The notes under the pieces: model-generated
What the model saw: the letters and a program-made list of their open reading frames with translations, nothing else
Database searches by the model: none
Told to the model about the DNA's origin: nothing
Made by a program: the position numbers and the translations under genes
In this document: positions 27,600 through 37,256 of the stretch, piece by piece
How positions within the stretch are numbered: position 1 is the stretch's first letter
Layout of the letters: each line of letters starts with the position of its first letter
Assembly: GCF_020171365.1 (NCBI RefSeq)
Contig: NZ_JAIUZO010000002.1
Location: forward strand, 1,488,001-1,552,000
DNA: 64,000 bases
Direction of reading: 5' to 3'
From: Qipengyuania gaetbuli
GTDB lineage: Bacteria > Pseudomonadota > Alphaproteobacteria > Sphingomonadales > Sphingomonadaceae

Positions 27600-30437
27600 T
27601 CAATGCGCGGCCCCCCAGCTCTTGCCGGTCCCGATTTCGACGCCGAGCGGGACATCGAGACTGACCGCGGGGCCGGCCGCACCGGCCATGACCTCCTCGA
27701 TCACCTTCGAAGCGCGTTCGACGTCGCCTTCGGGCAGTTCGAAAACGAGTTCGTCGTGCACTTGGAGCAGCATGCGCACCTTGTCGAGCCCTGCGTTTAC
27801 AAGGGCTTCGTCCATGCGGACCATGGCGCGCTTGATGATGTCGGCGCTGGTGCCCTGGATCGGCGCGTTGATCGCCGCGCGCTCGCTGCCCTGCCGCTCG
27901 GCCTGGTTCTTGGACGAGATGCGCGGGAACCATGTCTTGCGGCCGAACAGCGTTTCCGAATAGCCGCGCTCGCGCACCCGCTCGAGCGTTTCGAGGATGT
28001 AGCGCTGGATGCCGGGGAAGCGCTGGAAATAGGTGTCGATCATGGCCTGCGCCTCGTCCGGCTCAACCTTGAGGCGGCCGGCAAGGCCCCAGCGCGAGAT
28101 GCCGTAGAGGATGGCGAAGTTGATCGTCTTGGCCCGGGCGCGGGTATCGCGCGTCACTTCGCCGAACATCTCGGTTGCCGTGCGCGCGTGGATGTCCTCT
28201 CCGTTTGCGAAGGCTTCCTTCAGCGGGCCGACATCGGCCATGTGCGCGGCCAGCCGTAACTCGATCTGGGAATAGTCGGCGGCGAGCAGGATATTGCCCT
28301 CTTCCGCCACGAATGCTTCGCGGATCTGGCGGCCGATTTCGGTGCGGATCGGGATGTTCTGCAGGTTCGGGTCGGTCGAGGACAGGCGCCCGGTCTGCGC
28401 GCCCACGAGGCTGTAGCTCGTATGGACCCGGCCGGTCTTGGGGTTGATCGCGTCCTGCAAGGCGTCGGTATAAGTCGACTTCAGCTTGCTGAGCTGGCGC
28501 CACTCCAGCACCTTGTCGGCGATTTCGGCGCCTTCGCCCGACAGGCGTTCGAGCACCGACTGGTCGGTCGAATACTGGCCGCTCTTGCCCTTCTTGCCGC
28601 CCTTGTAGCCGAGCGTGTCGAACAGGACGTCGCCCAGCTGCTTGGGGCTGCCGACGGTGAATTCTGCGCCGGCGAGCGCGTGGATTTCCTTTTCCAGCCT
28701 TCCGGTCTCCGTCGCGAATTCTTCCGACAGCTTGGCCAGCCGCGCCCGGTCGACCTTGATGCCGCGCTGTTCCATGCGGGCGACAACAGGCACGAGTGGA
28801 CGGTCGACACGCTCGTAAATGGCCGCACCGCCTTCGTCCGGCAGGCGGCGCTTAAGGTGCTGGTAGAGCCGCCATGTGACGTCGGCGTCTTCGGCGGCAT
28901 ATTCGGTCGCCTTGTCGAGCGGAACCTCGCCGAAGGGGATGGCTTTCTTGCCGGTGCCGCACACGTCCTTGAACGCGATACAGGTGTGGCCGAGGTGCCG
29001 TTCGGCAAGCTCGTCCATGCCGTGCCCGCCGCCGATCCCGTCGAGGCCGCGCCCCGCATCGAGGTCGAAGCTGATGATCATCGTATCCTCGACCGGCGCG
29101 ACTTCGACGTCGTAGCGGGAAAGGACATTGAGGTCGTATTTACCGTTGTGCAGGACCTTGATCACCGCATCGGAGGCCAGCAGCGGGCGCAGCGCGGAAA
29201 GCGCGGCGTCCAGCGGCACCTGGTCGGGCTTTTCGGCGAACATATCCGTACCGCCGTGGGCGAGCGGAATGTAGCAGGCATCGTTCGGGCCGAGTGCGAG
29301 GCTGATGCCGACGAGGTCCGCCGCCATGCTGTCGAGCGCGCTGGTCTCGGTATCGATGGCGACCAGCCGTGCGGCCTTGGCGCGCTCGATCCAGTGCTCG
29401 AGGCGCTCCATCGACTGGACGCATTCATAGGCGCTCCGGTCTACCTTCGCCATGTCGGGGAGAGGCTGCCGGCTGCCCTCGGCGTTGGCGGGAGCGCTGG
29501 CGTTTTCCTGCTTGGCGGGATTGAGTTCGGTCGGCCTACCGGGGCTCCCGGCACCGGCATCGAGGCGGCGCAGCAGGCTGGTGAAGCCGTGCTTTTCGAG
29601 GAACTGGGCAAGCGGGCCGGGCGGCACGCCGTCGAGCTTCATGTCGTCGAGCGCGACGGGCAGGGGGCAGTCTTCCTTGAGCGTCACGAGAATGCGGCTC
29701 AGTTCCGCGTCAGCGCGGTGTTCCAGCAGCCGCTCCTTCAGCTTGGACTTCTTCATGTCCTCTGCCGAATCGAGCGCAGCCGTCAGGTCGCCATGCTCGG
29801 CGATCAGCTTGCTTGCGGTCTTGGGGCCGACGCCGAAAATGCCCGGGATATTGTCGACCGAATCGCCCATCAGCGCGAGCACGTCGCCTACCTTTTCCGG
29901 CGGGACACCGAACTTTTCCTCGACCTCTTCGATATAGATGCGCGCGCTCTTCATCGTGTCGAGCATGTCGATGCGCGCGCCGTCCTTTTCGCCGACAAGC
30001 TGCATCAGGTCCTTGTCGGAGGACACGATGGTCACGTCCCAGCCCTGTGCCTGTGCAGCCCGGGCATAGGAGGCGATCATGTCGTCGGCCTCGACATCGG
30101 GCTCCTCGATGCAGGGCAACGAGAAGGCGCGCGTCGCATCGCGGATCAGCGGGAACTGGGGCACGAGATCTTCGGGAGGAGCGGGCCGGTTGGCCTTGTA
30201 CTGGTCGTAGATCTCGTTCCGGAAAGAGTGGCTCGACTTGTCGAGAATCACCGCGAGGTGCGTCGGGCCTTCAGCCTTGTCGAGATCTTCAGCCAGCTTC
30301 CACAACATGGTGGTGTAGCCGTAAACCGCGCCGACCGGCGTGCCTTCGGGATCGGTGAGGGGCGGCAACCTGTGATAGGCGCGGAAAATATAGGCGGACC
30401 CGTCGACGAGATAGAGGTGCTTTTTATCGGCCATCAT
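27600..30437 (-). CDS. polA: DNA polymerase I
   Basis: 945 residues with all three domains. The 5'-3' exonuclease (1-290; LYLVDGSAYIFRAYHRLPPL, EADDMIASYA) comes first. The 3'-5' exonuclease keeps acidic residues (VAIDTETSALDS, YAAEDADVTWRLY), so proofreading is probably intact. The polymerase has motif A ADYSQIELRLAAHMAD, motif B RARAKTINFAILYGIS and motif C LQVHDELVFELPE. The start is ATG-ATG (MMADKK). It is probably the promoter-proximal gene of polA-kinase-mscS. Confidence 0.97.
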   Translation of the reverse strand: MMADKKHLYLVDGSAYIFRAYHRLPPLTDPEGTPVGAVYGYTTMLWKLAEDLDKAEGPTHLAVILDKSSHSFRNEIYDQYKANRPAPPEDLVPQFPLIRDATRAFSLPCIEEPDVEADDMIASYARAAQAQGWDVTIVSSDKDLMQLVGEKDGARIDMLDTMKSARIYIEEVEEKFGVPPEKVGDVLALMGDSVDNIPGIFGVGPKTASKLIAEHGDLTAALDSAEDMKKSKLKERLLEHRADAELSRILVTLKEDCPLPVALDDMKLDGVPPGPLAQFLEKHGFTSLLRRLDAGAGSPGRPTELNPAKQENASAPANAEGSRQPLPDMAKVDRSAYECVQSMERLEHWIERAKAARLVAIDTETSALDSMAADLVGISLALGPNDACYIPLAHGGTDMFAEKPDQVPLDAALSALRPLLASDAVIKVLHNGKYDLNVLSRYDVEVAPVEDTMIISFDLDAGRGLDGIGGGHGMDELAERHLGHTCIAFKDVCGTGKKAIPFGEVPLDKATEYAAEDADVTWRLYQHLKRRLPDEGGAAIYERVDRPLVPVVARMEQRGIKVDRARLAKLSEEFATETGRLEKEIHALAGAEFTVGSPKQLGDVLFDTLGYKGGKKGKSGQYSTDQSVLERLSGEGAEIADKVLEWRQLSKLKSTYTDALQDAINPKTGRVHTSYSLVGAQTGRLSSTDPNLQNIPIRTEIGRQIREAFVAEEGNILLAADYSQIELRLAAHMADVGPLKEAFANGEDIHARTATEMFGEVTRDTRARAKTINFAILYGISRWGLAGRLKVEPDEAQAMIDTYFQRFPGIQRYILETLERVRERGYSETLFGRKTWFPRISSKNQAERQGSERAAINAPIQGTSADIIKRAMVRMDEALVNAGLDKVRMLLQVHDELVFELPEGDVERASKVIEEVMAGAAGPAVSLDVPLGVEIGTGKSWGAAH

Positions 30438-30686
30438 GGCGCTGCCTAGCAGCGGTTAAGGGACTTGGGGAGCGGAAAGGCCCGAAAAAATGTGGCCGAC
30501 AAATGGCGGAAATCCGGCAATTTGGGGGCAAATAAGGCGAATTTGGGCATGAATGTGGCGAAATCGCTTGCAGCGCCACAATCCGGCCATTATTTAGGGC
30601 CTCGTAAGGCCTCGAAAGGGTCTTGCGCGGAGGAGGTGGATCATCGCCGAATTCGCACTCAAACTCGCTGTTTAAGGATTTATCTT

Positions 30687-30929
30687 ATGCGCAAGATCGC
30701 TCTCGTTGCTGCCGCTTCGGCCGCTGCTCTCTCGCTCGCCGCTTGCTCGGAAGCCACCGAAGACGCTGCTGAAGCCACCACCGAAGCTGCTGCTGCTGAC
30801 GCAGAAGCAAACATGGAAGCTGCTGGCGAAGCCGTCGAAGCAGCTGGTGAAGAAGTTGCCGCTGAAGGCGAAGAAGCTGCTGCCGAAGTCGAAGCAGCTG
30901 TCGAAGGCGAAGAAGCTGCTGCCGAGTAA
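30687..30929 (+). CDS. Small Ala/Glu-rich repeat lipoprotein
   Basis: 80 residues. A lipoprotein signal MRKIALVAAASAAALSLAAC has Cys at residue 20, then a mature part of almost only Ala, Glu, Gly, Thr and Val in imperfect A-E-A-A-x-E-x-E repeats (EAAGEAVEAAGEEVAAEGEE). AAGGA lies 8 bases before the ATG. A good terminator follows 40 bases downstream, supporting an independent, possibly highly expressed transcript. It recalls small structural lipoproteins, but no family is recognised. The frame is open upstream to 30465, but the signal peptide and ribosome-binding site define the start. Confidence 0.85.
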   Translation: MRKIALVAAASAAALSLAACSEATEDAAEATTEAAAADAEANMEAAGEAVEAAGEEVAAEGEEAAAEVEAAVEGEEAAAE

Positions 30930-30967
30930 TCGCGCACTCTTCGCTGGCTGATAAGCCAACGATACAG

Positions 30968-30996
30968 AAGGGCGGTACCGCAAGGTGCCGCCCTTT
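30968..30996 (+). terminator. Rho-independent terminator after the small lipoprotein
   Basis: Stem AAGGGCGGTACC / GGTGCCGCCCTT (one G-T wobble) around a GCAA tetraloop, followed by TTTT-type sequence (CCCTTTTCG). Confidence 0.8.
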
Positions 30997-31034
30997 TCGT
31001 TTGTCCGGTCATGAGACCCCGAAGGGACGGACGC

Positions 31035-32057
31035 TTATTTCCCGCCGAAATCGGCGTTGGTCCACACGCGCTTGGTGTTGCTGCTCTGGGCCGAATAGCC
31101 ATCGTGGATGGCCCGCGCGATCTGCGCGATCTTCGCTTCGCGATTAAGACGCGAACCCTGTCCCGTCACATAGATGGCAACCGCCACGGCGCGGCCGTCC
31201 GGCATCTCAAGGATGCCGACATCGCTCGAGGTATTGTTGAGCGAGCCGGTCTTGTGGCTGACGCGCACGCTTTCCGGCATCAGCGCGGGGATGCGGCGCT
31301 TGCCGGTGCGCGTGCGGCTCATCGCGCCGAGCAGCACGCGGCGGCTTTCGGGCTTCAGGAACTTGCCTTGGTACAGGCCGCTCAGCAGGTCGAGCATCGC
31401 CTTGGGCGTGGCGCTGTCGCGCTTGTCGATGTGCTGGGCCGGATCGTATTCGCCGTCGTCACGCACCAGCGTGGCGATATCGCGGTCGATGCTGAAATCC
31501 CTGATACCCTGACGGCGCACCCAGTCGTTTACCGCATCAGGCCCGCCCACAACCCGCAGCAGCGCGTCCGTGGCCGGGTTGCTCGAGCGGGTGATCATGA
31601 TTTCGATCAGGTCGATCGCCTTCATGTACTCGCCCTCGTAGACCGGGGCGACCTTGCTGGAGAAGCGGGCCGACTTGCGCGGAAGCAGCAGCGGGAATTC
31701 GCTGGTGAGGCTCCACTTCCCCTTCTCGACGCCTTCGAGGAAGGTCGCAGCGACCGCGATCTTGCTGGTGCTCGCCATGGGGAAGCGCTGGTCGCCCAGC
31801 ACGGTGACCATCTGGCCGCTCGTCAGGTCGATGGCGGCAACGCCGATCCGGCCGTTGGAGCCGTCGGCCAGTTCGGCCAGCCGCTGCTCGAACGCATTGT
31901 CGTAGATTGCCTCGAAGCTTTGCGGCGCACGCAGTTCCGTGCCGAGCGCCGTATCGAACTGTTTGAGGTAGGAATTGTCCTGCGCGCTAAGCGTGGTCGG
32001 GGCTGCGAAGGCCAGCGTCGCTGCCAGGATTGTCTTGCCGAGGTTCTTCATCCGCAT
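31035..32057 (-). CDS. Class A beta-lactamase-like serine hydrolase with atypical omega loop
   Basis: 340 residues. A signal peptide (about 1-25, ending LSA) precedes the catalytic S-x-x-K in PMASTSKIAVAA, and the K-T-G triad is in SHKTGSLNN. The S-D-N triad is SSN (ITRSSNPATD). The omega loop, normally R-x-E-x-x-L-N, reads IDRDIATLVRDD, so the general-base Glu166 and Asn170 equivalents appear to be missing, and several residues are inserted before the ATP that matches the usual T-x-P. This argues against efficient beta-lactam hydrolysis; a penicillin-binding or other esterase role is possible. Start MRMKNLG or MKNLG. Confidence 0.85.
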   Translation of the reverse strand: MRMKNLGKTILAATLAFAAPTTLSAQDNSYLKQFDTALGTELRAPQSFEAIYDNAFEQRLAELADGSNGRIGVAAIDLTSGQMVTVLGDQRFPMASTSKIAVAATFLEGVEKGKWSLTSEFPLLLPRKSARFSSKVAPVYEGEYMKAIDLIEIMITRSSNPATDALLRVVGGPDAVNDWVRRQGIRDFSIDRDIATLVRDDGEYDPAQHIDKRDSATPKAMLDLLSGLYQGKFLKPESRRVLLGAMSRTRTGKRRIPALMPESVRVSHKTGSLNNTSSDVGILEMPDGRAVAVAIYVTGQGSRLNREAKIAQIARAIHDGYSAQSSNTKRVWTNADFGGK

Positions 32058-32080
32058 ACCGTTACGTATAGCACAGTTTG

Positions 32081-32096
32081 GTTAGGGCCTGCTTAA
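32081..32096 (-). promoter_or_regulatory. Possible CtrA-type box upstream of the serine hydrolase gene
   Basis: Read on the minus strand: TTAA-GCAGGCC-CTAAC, one mismatch from TTAA-N7-TTAAC, 24-39 bases before the gene start. Short AT-rich motifs arise by chance, so confidence is low. Confidence 0.25.
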
Positions 32097-32182
32097 CGTA
32101 ACGGAATCGAGCAAATCAAGCGCGCCCGCGACAGAATGTGTCGCAAGCACGCCCGATGCTTGTTTATCGGCGTCAGGACGCG

Positions 32183-32590
32183 TTACGCGGACGCAATCAC
32201 CTTCTCGATCCGGTCGGTGCTCTGTCCGGTCACGGTCTTGTCGATTTCGCCCACCAGCCTGCTTTGCAGTTCGGAATGATAGTGCTTGCGCATCTCACCG
32301 AGAGTCTTCGGATCGGCGATGATGAGCACGTCCGTGATCTCGCCGGAAATCGCCTTGGCATTCAGCCACTCGGCTGCCGCGGCACCGTGGGCAAGTTCTT
32401 CGAGGTCGGTACGGCCAAGTTGCCGACCGATCTGGTCCTGGTGACGCACGCCTGCGCTGAAATTGCTCGGGCTGAGGTCCGGCTTCTGCGCTTCCGAAAG
32501 TCGGGGCTCGAAGGGCTTGCCCGTATTGCGCATGACGGTGAAGCTTTCGCCGTCGACGATGGCGACATGGGCCTTGTGCGGCACTTTCAT
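32183..32590 (-). CDS. Host attachment family protein (PF10116-like)
   Basis: 135 residues. It begins MKVPHKAHVAIVDGESFTVMRN and contains LIIADPKTLGEMRKHYHSEL followed by a Lys/Asp-rich end, the pattern of the 'host attachment protein'/AtsE-like family (an eRF1-like fold). AGAGGAG lies 8 bases before the ATG at 32590. The family name comes from Agrobacterium attachment work; the biochemical role is unclear. It is divergent from the DUF305-LVIVD gene. Confidence 0.85.
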   Translation of the reverse strand: MKVPHKAHVAIVDGESFTVMRNTGKPFEPRLSEAQKPDLSPSNFSAGVRHQDQIGRQLGRTDLEELAHGAAAAEWLNAKAISGEITDVLIIADPKTLGEMRKHYHSELQSRLVGEIDKTVTGQSTDRIEKVIASA

Positions 32591-32815
32591 GGGATATCTC
32601 CTCTGGCTCGGTTGATGTCTCATCCTGTCAACGGACGAGGGAGCGATCCGGTCCGCCAATCCAGCGCGCTGCGCGCTCGCCCTGCCTTTCATGGTTCGAC
32701 GAATTGCCAACCATCACGGGCCAACGACTTGAGCCTATCGCTTTCCGGCTTGACCGGCCTTGATCCATGCCAACTATGTGCCCCGCCAAGGTTTGGGTTG
32801 CCCCGGGGGACTGAC

Positions 32816-35038
32816 ATGAAATCGATTATCCGCGTAACGGCTGCTGGCCTGTTGCTTTCCTCTTCGCATGCGGTGCTGGCACAGGACGTGCCCATCGTGC
32901 TGCCCGGCGCGCCGGGCGAAGCGCCGCGCGTCATCGACAAGACCGAAGCCGTTGCGCTTTCGGACACGTCCTATTCGCCCGCCGACGTCGCCTTCATGCA
33001 GGGCATGATCGTCCACCACCAGCAGGCCGTCGACATGGCTGCATTGGTGAAGGAACGTACCAATAACGATGCCATCCTGAAGACTGCCGACCGTATCGAG
33101 GCGGGTCAGAAGGACGAGATGAAATTCATGCGCGAGTGGCTGGAAGCGCGCGGAGAAGCGGTCACCATGCCGCATTCGGCGCATATGGGTCACGCCGGTC
33201 ACGGCGGCATGAAGGGCATGGCCAGCGGTGAGCAGATGATGGCGCTTGCTGCCGCTCGCGGGACCGAATTCGACCGCCAGTTCCTCATGCTCATGGTCGC
33301 ACATCACCAGGGCGCGCTCGACATGGTCGAGGCCCTGCACGATGCCCCCGGCAGCGCTTACGAACCGGTCATGTTCGAATTCACGAACGAGGTCGTCAGC
33401 GACCAGCAGGCCGAGATCGAGCGCATGAACGCCGTGCTCGCCGAACTGTCGACCGACCCGCGCGCCACGCTGGCCGCCGGTTTCCGCGACGCTGGCGAGG
33501 CGATTTCCGGCCTGCGCCTGGTCGTCGCACAGCCCAAGCCCACCGGCTTTTTCGATCCTGCCAACCCCGCCGGCCTCCAGCCGCGCATAGAGAAGGACAA
33601 GGACGATAAGGACGAGAAGGGCGGCAAGGCCAAACCGGCCAAGAAGGCTGCGAGCGAGGACGGCGAGGAAGAAAAGCCGCGCTTCGGCAAGCGTGGTTCG
33701 CTGCTCGACTTCGCCAATACCGACATGGCCTTTTCCGGCGACCTGATGGTGGCGGGCAATTATCACGGCTTCAACGCCTATCGCCTTGGCGAAGACGGGG
33801 TGCCGCAGCTGGTCAGCTCGGTCGTCTGCCCGGGCGGGCAGGGCGACGTCTCGATCGTCGGCGACCTGCTCGTGATGAGCGTGCAGGACAGCCGCGCGCG
33901 CGTCGATTGCGGCCTGCAGGGCGTCAACGGCAAGGTGAGCGAGGAACGCTTCCGCGGCCTGCGTATCTTCGACATTTCCGACATCACCCGCCCGCGCCAG
34001 GTCGGCCAGGTGCAGACCTGCCGTGGCAGCCACACCCACTCGATCGTCACGGCCGACGACAAGACCATCGTCGTCTATAATTCGGGCACGTCCTATGTGC
34101 GCGACGAGAAGGAAATGCCGGGCTGTTTCAACACCGCCGGTGACGAGACCGCTCTCTTCAGCATCGACGTGATCGAGATCCCGGTCGCCAATCCGGCGGC
34201 GGCCCGCATCGTCGACAGCCCGCGCGTGTTTGCCAAGGACGGCCAGATCGCCGGCCTTTGGCGCGGCGGGGACCACGGCGAGGGCACGCAGGACACCAAT
34301 GTCACGAACCAGTGCCACGACATCACGGTTTTCCCGTCCAAGAAGATCGCTGCCGGCGCCTGTTCGGGCAACGGCATCGTGCTCGACATCTCGGACCCGC
34401 TGAAGCCGACGCGTATCGCCGATGTGACGGACAAGGGGTTCGCCTACTGGCACTCGGCCACCTTCAACAATGACGGCACCAAGGTGCTGTTCACCGACGA
34501 ATGGGGCGGCGGCGGTCGTCCGCGTTGCCAGGCGGGCGATCCCGTGACCTGGGGTGCCGACGCCTTCTATGCGCTCAATGGCGACAAGCTCGAATATCGC
34601 GGTGTCTTCAAGCTTCCCGCTCCGCAGAGCGACAAGGAGAACTGCGTCGCGCACAACGGTTCGATCATCCCGGTCCCGGGCCGCGATATCTTCGTGCAGG
34701 CATGGTACCAGGGCGGCATTTCGGTGATCGACTTCACCGATGCGACCAACCCGGTCGAGATCGCCTATTTCGACCGTGGCCCGATCGACAAGGACCAGCT
34801 GATCACCGGCGGTTACTGGTCGGCCTACTGGTACAACGGCCGTATCTACGCGACCGAGATCAGCCGCGGCCTCGACGTCTTCGCGCTCGAACCCAGCGAA
34901 TTCCTCACTGCCGAGGAAATCGCGGCAGCCGAAGCGGCGCAGTACTCGGGCGGCGTCTTCAATCCGCAGACGCAGACCGAAGTGACCTGGCCGGCCGATG
35001 TCATCGCGGCGGTGGAAGCAAGCCGCAAGGGCGGCTGA
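32816..35038 (+). CDS. Exported DUF305 - LVIVD/beta-propeller fusion protein
   Basis: 740 residues. A signal peptide (about 1-23, ending VLAQ) is followed by a DUF305 domain (about 50-210) with two HH-x-x-A-x-D-M motifs, MIVHHQQAVDMAALV and MVAHHQGALDMVEAL, and a His/Met-rich linker (HSAHMGHAGHGGMKGM) between them. A Lys/Asp/Glu-rich linker near residue 260 leads to a large LVIVD-repeat propeller (about 300-690; GLRIFDISDITRPRQVG, GISVIDFTDATNPVEI). DUF305 proteins are periplasmic and thought to bind metal or support copper handling. GGGGGA precedes the ATG. The frame is open upstream to 32138 without coding character. Confidence 0.88.
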   Translation: MKSIIRVTAAGLLLSSSHAVLAQDVPIVLPGAPGEAPRVIDKTEAVALSDTSYSPADVAFMQGMIVHHQQAVDMAALVKERTNNDAILKTADRIEAGQKDEMKFMREWLEARGEAVTMPHSAHMGHAGHGGMKGMASGEQMMALAAARGTEFDRQFLMLMVAHHQGALDMVEALHDAPGSAYEPVMFEFTNEVVSDQQAEIERMNAVLAELSTDPRATLAAGFRDAGEAISGLRLVVAQPKPTGFFDPANPAGLQPRIEKDKDDKDEKGGKAKPAKKAASEDGEEEKPRFGKRGSLLDFANTDMAFSGDLMVAGNYHGFNAYRLGEDGVPQLVSSVVCPGGQGDVSIVGDLLVMSVQDSRARVDCGLQGVNGKVSEERFRGLRIFDISDITRPRQVGQVQTCRGSHTHSIVTADDKTIVVYNSGTSYVRDEKEMPGCFNTAGDETALFSIDVIEIPVANPAAARIVDSPRVFAKDGQIAGLWRGGDHGEGTQDTNVTNQCHDITVFPSKKIAAGACSGNGIVLDISDPLKPTRIADVTDKGFAYWHSATFNNDGTKVLFTDEWGGGGRPRCQAGDPVTWGADAFYALNGDKLEYRGVFKLPAPQSDKENCVAHNGSIIPVPGRDIFVQAWYQGGISVIDFTDATNPVEIAYFDRGPIDKDQLITGGYWSAYWYNGRIYATEISRGLDVFALEPSEFLTAEEIAAAEAAQYSGGVFNPQTQTEVTWPADVIAAVEASRKGG

Positions 35039-35062
35039 CCAGTCATTCCGTAGACGAAAAGG

Positions 35063-35097
35063 AGAGGCCCGGCGGATCGCTCCGCCGGGCCTCTTTC
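35063..35097. terminator. Bidirectional intrinsic terminator between DUF305-LVIVD gene and groEL
   Basis: Stem AGAGGCCCGGCGGA / TCCGCCGGGCCTCT with a TCGC loop, followed by TTTCCTTT on the plus strand and by CCTTTTCG on the minus strand. Both convergent genes can use it. Confidence 0.8.
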
Positions 35098-35118
35098 CTT
35101 TCGGCAATGGTGCCGGGC

Positions 35119-36804
<1,686 letters not shown>

Positions 36805-36818
36805 TCAGAGGATCGGGC

Positions 36819-37106
36819 TCAGCCGATGATCCCCATGATGTCGCTTTCCTTCATGATCAGCAGGTCTTCGCCGTCGAGCTTGACCTCGGTGCCCGACCAC
36901 TTGCCGAACAGCACGCGGTCGCCGGCCTTCACGTCCAGCGGAGTGACGGTGCCGTCTTCGGCCTTCGAGCCGTTGCCCACGGCCACGACTTCGCCTTCGC
37001 TCGGCTTTTCCTTGGCGCTGTCGGGAATGATGATCCCGCCGGCGGTCTTTTCTTCTGCTTCGATGCGACGCACGAGCACACGGTCGTGCAGCGGACGAAA
37101 TGCCAT
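36819..37106 (-). CDS. groES: Co-chaperonin GroES (10 kDa)
   Basis: 95 residues, normal length. It contains [20 protein letters not shown] (with the mobile loop following as [20 protein letters not shown]) and ends DIMGIIG. The start at 37106 has AAAGG 8 bases upstream. It caps GroEL and is the first gene of groESL. Confidence 0.98.
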   Translation of the reverse strand: MAFRPLHDRVLVRRIEAEEKTAGGIIIPDSAKEKPSEGEVVAVGNGSKAEDGTVTPLDVKAGDRVLFGKWSGTEVKLDGEDLLIMKESDIMGIIG

Positions 37107-37141
37107 GTTGATGACCTTTCTACTGAGAGTGAATGTCTGGA

Positions 37142-37168
37142 TTGGCACTCCCACCCGGAGAGTGCCAG
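37142..37168 (-). promoter_or_regulatory. CIRCE element (HrcA operator) of groESL
   Basis: TTGGCACTC-N9-GAGTGCCAG, two bases from the consensus TTAGCACTC-N9-GAGTGCTAA, with the exact 9-base spacer. It sits 36 bases upstream of groES. Binding by the repressor HrcA makes groESL heat-inducible. Confidence 0.92.
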
Positions 37169-37256
37169 CGGGTGCGCATTTGGTAGCGCCCCGGCGCGGA
37201 GTCAACGGGTCGGCGAGGAAAAAATTTGCCCCGTGCAGGTCGCGGCGTGCGCGATC

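Noticed and set aside
28422..30449. Plus-strand 675-codon frame
   Set aside because: Antisense shadow of polA, which has all catalytic motifs on the minus strand.
32774..35107. Minus-strand 777-codon frame
   Set aside because: Shadow of the DUF305-LVIVD gene; the plus strand has the signal peptide and repeats.
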